Of a stretch of 9,899 nucleotides of DNA, positions 6,097 to 9,899 are shown piece after piece. The position numbers and the translations under genes were made by a program. The notes below the pieces were generated by a model. It made no database searches and had not been told where the DNA came from. It saw nothing but the letters and a program-made list of their open reading frames with translations. This stretch comes from Bacteroidia bacterium (GTDB taxonomy: Bacteria > Bacteroidota > Bacteroidia > Cytophagales > Cyclobacteriaceae). The stretch lies in NCBI GenBank assembly GCA_016650355.1, contig JAENVX010000424.1, forward strand, positions 1 to 9,899. Reading direction: 5' to 3'. Numbering within the stretch: position 1 is the first letter of the stretch; each line of letters begins with the position of its first letter.

Positions 6097-6657
6097 TTGA
6101 AAATATACATTAAGTACATGGTGAGCAACCGCTGTAAAATGGCGGTGAAAGAAGTACTGAAAGGACTCGGGCTGCATTTCATCGTTGTGGATCTGGGTGA
6201 AGTGGAAATCATGGAAAATATTTCTGAGGAGCAACGAGAGCAACTCAAACTTGCACTGCTTACATCCGGGCTTGAGTTAATGGACGATAAGAAAGCGGTC
6301 TTGATTGAAAAAGTGAAAAATGTAATTACTGAAATGATTCATTATTCCGAGGAGCTTCCTAAAATGAATTATTCGGATTACATCAGTAAAAAACTGGACT
6401 ACGATTATACCTACCTCTCCAATCTGTTTACAGAAGTGAAAGGTATCACGATTCAGCAGTTCATTATCATTCATAAAATTGAAAGAGCAAAGGAATTATT
6501 GTTGTATGACGAGTTAAGTCTTACGCAGATTTCTTTTAAACTAAATTATAGCAGCGTTGGGCATTTATCCAATCAGTTTAAAAAAATAACAGGGCTTACA
6601 CCTTCGCATTTTAAACAATTGAAGGACAAAAGGAGAATACCAATTGAAGAAATCTAA
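6097..6657 (+). CDS. AraC-type transcriptional regulator with an HMA-like N-terminal domain
   Basis: This 186-residue protein has an AraC DNA-binding domain at about 89-178. Helix-turn-helix 1 lies near YISKKLDYDYTYLSNLFTEV and helix-turn-helix 2 near LSLTQISFKLNYSSVGHLSN, with the signature end FKKITGLTPSHFKQL. The first 62 residues resemble a small ferredoxin-like (HMA) domain rather than the usual cupin: MKIYIKYMVSNRC, then a helix, a strand FIVVDLGEVEI, a second helix and GLELM. In the metal-binding M-x-C-x-x-C loop the first cysteine is Ser10 and only Cys13 remains. I chose the TTG at 6097 because residues 1-8 supply the first strand of this domain; the next candidate is ATG at 6118. The kinase gene follows after 40 bases without a terminator, so they are probably one operon. 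It is the best local candidate for binding the shared TGTAA repeats; that link is inference. Confidence 0.88.
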   Translation: MKIYIKYMVSNRCKMAVKEVLKGLGLHFIVVDLGEVEIMENISEEQREQLKLALLTSGLELMDDKKAVLIEKVKNVITEMIHYSEELPKMNYSDYISKKLDYDYTYLSNLFTEVKGITIQQFIIIHKIERAKELLLYDELSLTQISFKLNYSSVGHLSNQFKKITGLTPSHFKQLKDKRRIPIEEI

Positions 6658-6697
6658 TCCTATCCTCCTTACATAAATTAACTCGATCAGACAGCAT

Positions 6698-9592
6698 ATG
6701 GCTAAAATAAGAAAATCGGATGAGCTGATTATAGCGAATAAGGAATTGGTCTTTCAGAATAAAGAGAAGGAAAAACGCGCGGTGGAGTTAATCATTGCCA
6801 ACAAAGAACTGGCGTTTCAAAACAAAGAGAAAGAAAAACGCGCAGCTGAATTAATCATTGCCAACAAGGAACTCGTCTTTCAAGACGGTGAGAAAGAAAA
6901 ACGCGCAGAAGAGTTAATCATTGCCAATAAGGAACTTGCCTTTCAGGATGGAGAGAAGGAAAAACGGGCCGCGGAGTTAATCATAGCCAACAAAGAACTG
7001 GTCTTTCAAAACGAAGAAAAGGAAAAACGTGCAGACGAGTTAATCATCGCCAACAAAGAGTTGGTCTTTCAAAACGAAGAGAAGGGGAAGCGCGCAGACG
7101 AGTTAATTATCGCCAATAAGGAACTGGTCTTTCAAAACGGAGAGAAGGAAAAGCGCGCGGCAGAATTATTCATCGCCAACAAAGAGCTGGTCTTTCAAAA
7201 CGAAGAGAAAGAAAAAAGGGCAGCGGAACTAATCATTGCCAACAAGGAACTGGTCTTTCAAAACGAAGAAAAGGAAAAGCGCGCGGCAGAGCTAATCATT
7301 GCCAACAAAGAACTGGCCTTTCAAAACGAAGAAAAGGAAAAACGCGCTGCGGAGCTGATCATTGCCAACAAGGAACTGGCCTTTCAAAACGAAGAGAAGG
7401 AGAAGCGCGCGGCAGAGTTATTCATCGCCAACAAAGAGCTTGTTTTTCAAACCGGAGAGAAGGAAAAGCGGGCTGCCGAGTTGGTGATTGCCGACATCGA
7501 ACTTGACTTTCAAAACAAAGAGAAAGAAAAACGGGAAGTGGCAAACAAAGAACTGGAAGCATTCAGCTATTCTGCAAAATTGGCCTCTCAATACTCGCTC
7601 AGTCTTATCGAAGCAAGTCTTGATCCTTTGGTTACCATTAGTACCGAAGGCAAGATCACTGATATGAATGAGGCCCTCGTGAGCATCACCGGCATGACAC
7701 GCGGGGAGCTTACCGGCACCGACTTCTTTAACTATTTCACAGAGCCGCAAAAGGCACGCGAAGTTTACCAGGAAGTATTTGCGAAAGGATCTGTTGCCGA
7801 TTCTCCACTTACCCTTCACCATAAGGACGGCAAACTAACCGATGTGTTATTTAATGGATCGGTTTATAAAGATGATAGCGGAAATGTATTGGGCGTTGTG
7901 ATTGTGGCAAGAGACGTTACTGACCAGAAAAGAATTGCTACGGAACTGCTGGAAGCAAAAGTATTTGCTGAGTTAGCTACTGAAATTGCCGAAGAGGCAA
8001 AAAGCAAAGCCGAAAGCGCTACACATATAGCTATTGAAGCTGTGAAAGCAAAGCAGCAATTTCTGTCAAACATGAGTCACGAAATCCGCACACCTATGAA
8101 TGCGATTATCGGGTTTACAAAAGTGGTGTTGAAAACGGATTTGTCTGCAAAGCAAAAGGAATACCTGACTGCTATAAAAGTGAGTGGCGATTCATTAATC
8201 GTACTTATAAATGACATACTCGATTTGGCAAAAGTAGATGCCGGCAAAATGACATTTGAGCAAACCCCTTTTAAAATGGCATCGTCTATCTCCGCCATGC
8301 TTCAGTTGTTTGAGCAAAAAATACAGGAAAAGAATCTGGAGCTGCTGAAAGAATACGACAATAAAATTCCGGAGGTGCTGGTGGGCGACCCTGCTCGTTT
8401 ACACCAGATTATTTTAAATCTGGTTAGTAATGCGGTAAAATTTACTACCCGGGGAAAAATCACCGTACGAGTGCATTTGTTAAAAGAGGACGAAGAGGAA
8501 GCCACCATTGAATTTGCGGTTACCGATACAGGAATTGGAATACCAGAAGATAAGCTTGAGAATATTTTTGAAAACTTTGAGCAGGCAACCAGTGGCACTT
8601 CCAGGTTGTATGGAGGAACGGGTCTTGGACTTGCTATCGTTAAACAATTAGTGGAGCCGCAGGGGGGAAGCATTCATGTAAAAAGTAAAATGGATGAAGG
8701 CTCTACATTTAGTTTTATACTGAGCTTTAAAAAGACAACTGCGGGAGCTGAATCAGAAACAGAACTCATGGAATTAGATGCAGAAATTAAAAATATAAAA
8801 GTGTTGGTGGTAGAAGATATTGCGCTCAATCAACTGCTGATGAAAACACTTTTAGATGATTTTGGATTTGAACGGGATATTGCAGCCAACGGAAAAATAG
8901 CCATCGAGAAACTGGAGGCTAACTCCTACGATATTATTTTGATGGACCTGCAGATGCCCGAAATGAACGGATTTGAAGCGACCGAATACATTCGCCACAC
9001 CATGAATTCTAAAATTCCAATCATCGCTTTAACAGCCGATGTGACCACCGTGGATGTAGCAAAATGCAAAGCCGCTGGCATGAACGATTACATCGCTAAA
9101 CCCATTGACGAAAAATTATTGTACAGTAAAATAGTTGGGCTCGTAAAAAAACCTATGATGAAGTATAAAGCGCAGGACGCAAATGCAAACGAACCACCTG
9201 CCGTTTCACGTTGCATCGACCTGACCTATATGAACCGCATTACAAAATCTGACAGTGCATTGATGACGGAAATCATGACCATTTATTTGCATCAAACCCC
9301 TCCTTTAATTAAAGCTATGAAACAAAGTGTGCTGGATAAAGATTGGCGTGCCTTGTATTCGAGCATACATAAAATGATTCCTTCCTTTTCAGTGGTGGGT
9401 ATTCATACGGATTTTGAAAGTATGGCAAAAAAATTACAGGAATATGCTCGCCAGAATAATGAAGATGGACAGGCAGGTCACCGGGAGCAGACGGAACGAA
9501 TACCAGATCTGGTCTTGCAGCTTGAAGACGTTTGCATGCAGGCCTGTCGGGAATTACAAGAAGAGTTCAACAAGTTAAACAACGCTGCCTGA
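6698..9592 (+). CDS. Soluble hybrid histidine kinase: 21-residue repeats, PAS, HisKA, HATPase, REC, Hpt-like
   Basis: This 964-residue protein has no signal peptide or membrane helix, so it senses in the cytoplasm. Residues 8-280 are 13 tandem 21-residue repeats (consensus AELIIANKELAFQNEEKEKRA, split 20+1), predicted coiled coil. A PAS domain follows (about 300-410, ending ARDVTDQKR), then an Ala/Glu-rich helix. HisKA holds His461 in MSHEIRTPMNAIIGF. The ATPase domain has an N box (Asn578 in NLVSNAVKF), G1 (Asp610 in DTGIGIP) and G2 (GGTGLGLAI). REC (about 697-815) has Glu706-Asp707, phospho-acceptor Asp750 in LMDLQMPEMNG and Lys801. A C-terminal Hpt-like helix carries His891 in IHKMIPSFSVVG; the usual Lys-Gly after the histidine is replaced by Ile-Pro. 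All residues for a His-Asp-His relay are present. The response regulator starting at its stop codon is the likely final acceptor. The PAS ligand is unknown. Confidence 0.93.
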   Translation: MAKIRKSDELIIANKELVFQNKEKEKRAVELIIANKELAFQNKEKEKRAAELIIANKELVFQDGEKEKRAEELIIANKELAFQDGEKEKRAAELIIANKELVFQNEEKEKRADELIIANKELVFQNEEKGKRADELIIANKELVFQNGEKEKRAAELFIANKELVFQNEEKEKRAAELIIANKELVFQNEEKEKRAAELIIANKELAFQNEEKEKRAAELIIANKELAFQNEEKEKRAAELFIANKELVFQTGEKEKRAAELVIADIELDFQNKEKEKREVANKELEAFSYSAKLASQYSLSLIEASLDPLVTISTEGKITDMNEALVSITGMTRGELTGTDFFNYFTEPQKAREVYQEVFAKGSVADSPLTLHHKDGKLTDVLFNGSVYKDDSGNVLGVVIVARDVTDQKRIATELLEAKVFAELATEIAEEAKSKAESATHIAIEAVKAKQQFLSNMSHEIRTPMNAIIGFTKVVLKTDLSAKQKEYLTAIKVSGDSLIVLINDILDLAKVDAGKMTFEQTPFKMASSISAMLQLFEQKIQEKNLELLKEYDNKIPEVLVGDPARLHQIILNLVSNAVKFTTRGKITVRVHLLKEDEEEATIEFAVTDTGIGIPEDKLENIFENFEQATSGTSRLYGGTGLGLAIVKQLVEPQGGSIHVKSKMDEGSTFSFILSFKKTTAGAESETELMELDAEIKNIKVLVVEDIALNQLLMKTLLDDFGFERDIAANGKIAIEKLEANSYDIILMDLQMPEMNGFEATEYIRHTMNSKIPIIALTADVTTVDVAKCKAAGMNDYIAKPIDEKLLYSKIVGLVKKPMMKYKAQDANANEPPAVSRCIDLTYMNRITKSDSALMTEIMTIYLHQTPPLIKAMKQSVLDKDWRALYSSIHKMIPSFSVVGIHTDFESMAKKLQEYARQNNEDGQAGHREQTERIPDLVLQLEDVCMQACRELQEEFNKLNNAA
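6719..7537 (+). repeat. Thirteen tandem 63-bp repeats inside the kinase gene
   Basis: Each unit encodes 21 residues (three heptads) with the invariant core IA-x-x-EL-x-FQ and a closing charged EK-x-KR. Units 1, 12 and 13 are the most diverged; units 9, 10 and 11 differ from each other at only a few bases and give nearly identical protein. All units keep frame and length. The array should be prone to slippage or recombination that changes copy number in frame. Confidence 0.95.
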
Positions 9593-9899
9593 TGAATACC
9601 AAAGATAAAATAATGCTTTTCCTGGTGGATGACGATGCGGTTTTTTTAAAATCACTGGAAATTGAATTTCTCCAACATGGAGATTTTTCCATTGACACCT
9701 TTTCAACGGGTGAACTTTGTCTGGAGAATTTATCGCAGAATCCGGATGTCATCATTTTAGATTATCACCTCGATGGCATTGATACAAATGCGATGAACGG
9801 GGTTGAAACACTGGATAGAATAAAAGCCTTCAATCCGGATATTCCTGTGGTGATGCTGTCCTCACAAGATAAAATCGAGGTGGCGATTAAATGCATGCA
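9592..9899 (+). CDS. Response regulator receiver domain, cut by right edge
   Basis: The ATG at 9592-9594 overlaps the kinase stop (TGATG), so the two are translationally coupled. The 102 visible codons form a CheY-like receiver: acidic pocket Asp13-Asp14 (LVDDD), phospho-acceptor Asp57 in VIILDYHLDG, and the switch serine in VVMLSSQDK. A short insertion (IDTNAMNG) follows the acceptor loop, giving DYHLDGIDTNAMNG in place of the usual D-x-x-M-P-x-x-x-G. The C terminus lies outside the window, so an output domain (for example LytTR, Fis-type or none) cannot be seen. It is the natural partner of the kinase's Hpt-like histidine. Confidence 0.9.
   Translation, partial: MNTKDKIMLFLVDDDAVFLKSLEIEFLQHGDFSIDTFSTGELCLENLSQNPDVIILDYHLDGIDTNAMNGVETLDRIKAFNPDIPVVMLSSQDKIEVAIKCM

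Noticed and set aside
6091..6099. CACCTTTTG considered as the -7 box of the AraC promoter
   Set aside because: It overlaps the start codon and lies about 53 bases after the second TGTAA, far from the 22-23 bases seen elsewhere; TACCTTG at 6060 fits better.
5899..6248. Minus-strand open frames opposite the AraC gene
   Set aside because: They are shadows of the AraC coding strand and promoter 5, with no domain pattern.
6719..7537. Regular repeat array considered as CRISPR
   Set aside because: The units are contiguous 63-bp coding repeats without spacers and keep the reading frame throughout.
7418..8673. Several minus-strand open frames inside the kinase gene
   Set aside because: They run opposite a well-conserved kinase frame and reflect its codon use, not genes.

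Overview
The window looks like a chromosomal segment of a Bacteroidota bacterium, probably of the Cytophagales or a related order. The evidence is: promoters with a Bacteroidota-type -7 box (TAnnTTTG-like), A-rich translation starts without Shine-Dalgarno sequences, DUF3494 lipoproteins, a CsbD protein next to an AraC regulator, and a large soluble hybrid histidine kinase with a long N-terminal 21-residue repeat. Genus cannot be decided from this sequence.

Layout. (1) 1-934, minus strand: the N-terminal 311 codons of a cbb3-type cytochrome c oxidase catalytic subunit (CcoN), running off the left edge, with a weak FNR/CRP-like site upstream. (2) 1117-1795, plus strand: the wreck of a HEPN-domain gene resembling the AbiU2 family. 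Four single-base indels break it, but the HEPN RNase motif (R-N-x4-H) can still be read. A hairpin terminator follows. (3) 2039-5915: a cluster of surface or stress genes: a DUF3494 (ice-binding-like) lipoprotein, an internally deleted tandem copy of it, a CsbD-like small protein, and a larger lipoprotein with three Ig-like (Big_5) domains fused to a DUF3494 domain. Three of these units end in a GC-rich hairpin followed by a T tract. (4) 6013-9899: a regulatory operon with a short AraC-type regulator (TTG start), a 964-residue cytosolic hybrid histidine kinase (13 x 21-residue coiled-coil repeat, PAS, HisKA, HATPase, REC, Hpt-like), and, overlapping its stop codon by one base, a response regulator cut by the right edge.

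The main result is a shared promoter architecture. Five promoters (ahead of both intact DUF3494 genes, the deleted copy, csbD and the AraC gene itself) have a direct repeat TGTAA-N16-TGTAA with exactly 21 bp between repeat starts. A -7 box of the form CAnnTTTG (or a close variant) lies at a nearly fixed distance, with its last G 28-30 bases after the second repeat. The second repeat would overlap the -33/-35 region. A 21-bp direct repeat overlapping that region is the arrangement used by AraC-type activators at araI1-I2, so the AraC-type protein encoded here is the best candidate activator, and it would also activate its own gene and probably the kinase and response regulator behind it. I infer a self-contained, signal-responsive module that makes surface DUF3494 lipoproteins and a CsbD stress protein. 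The inducing signal is unknown.

Gene-free stretches: 935-1116 holds possible regulatory sites; 1852-2038 and 3042-3190 show nothing recognisable; 3493-3692, 3891-4144 and 5852-6096 hold the terminators and promoters listed.
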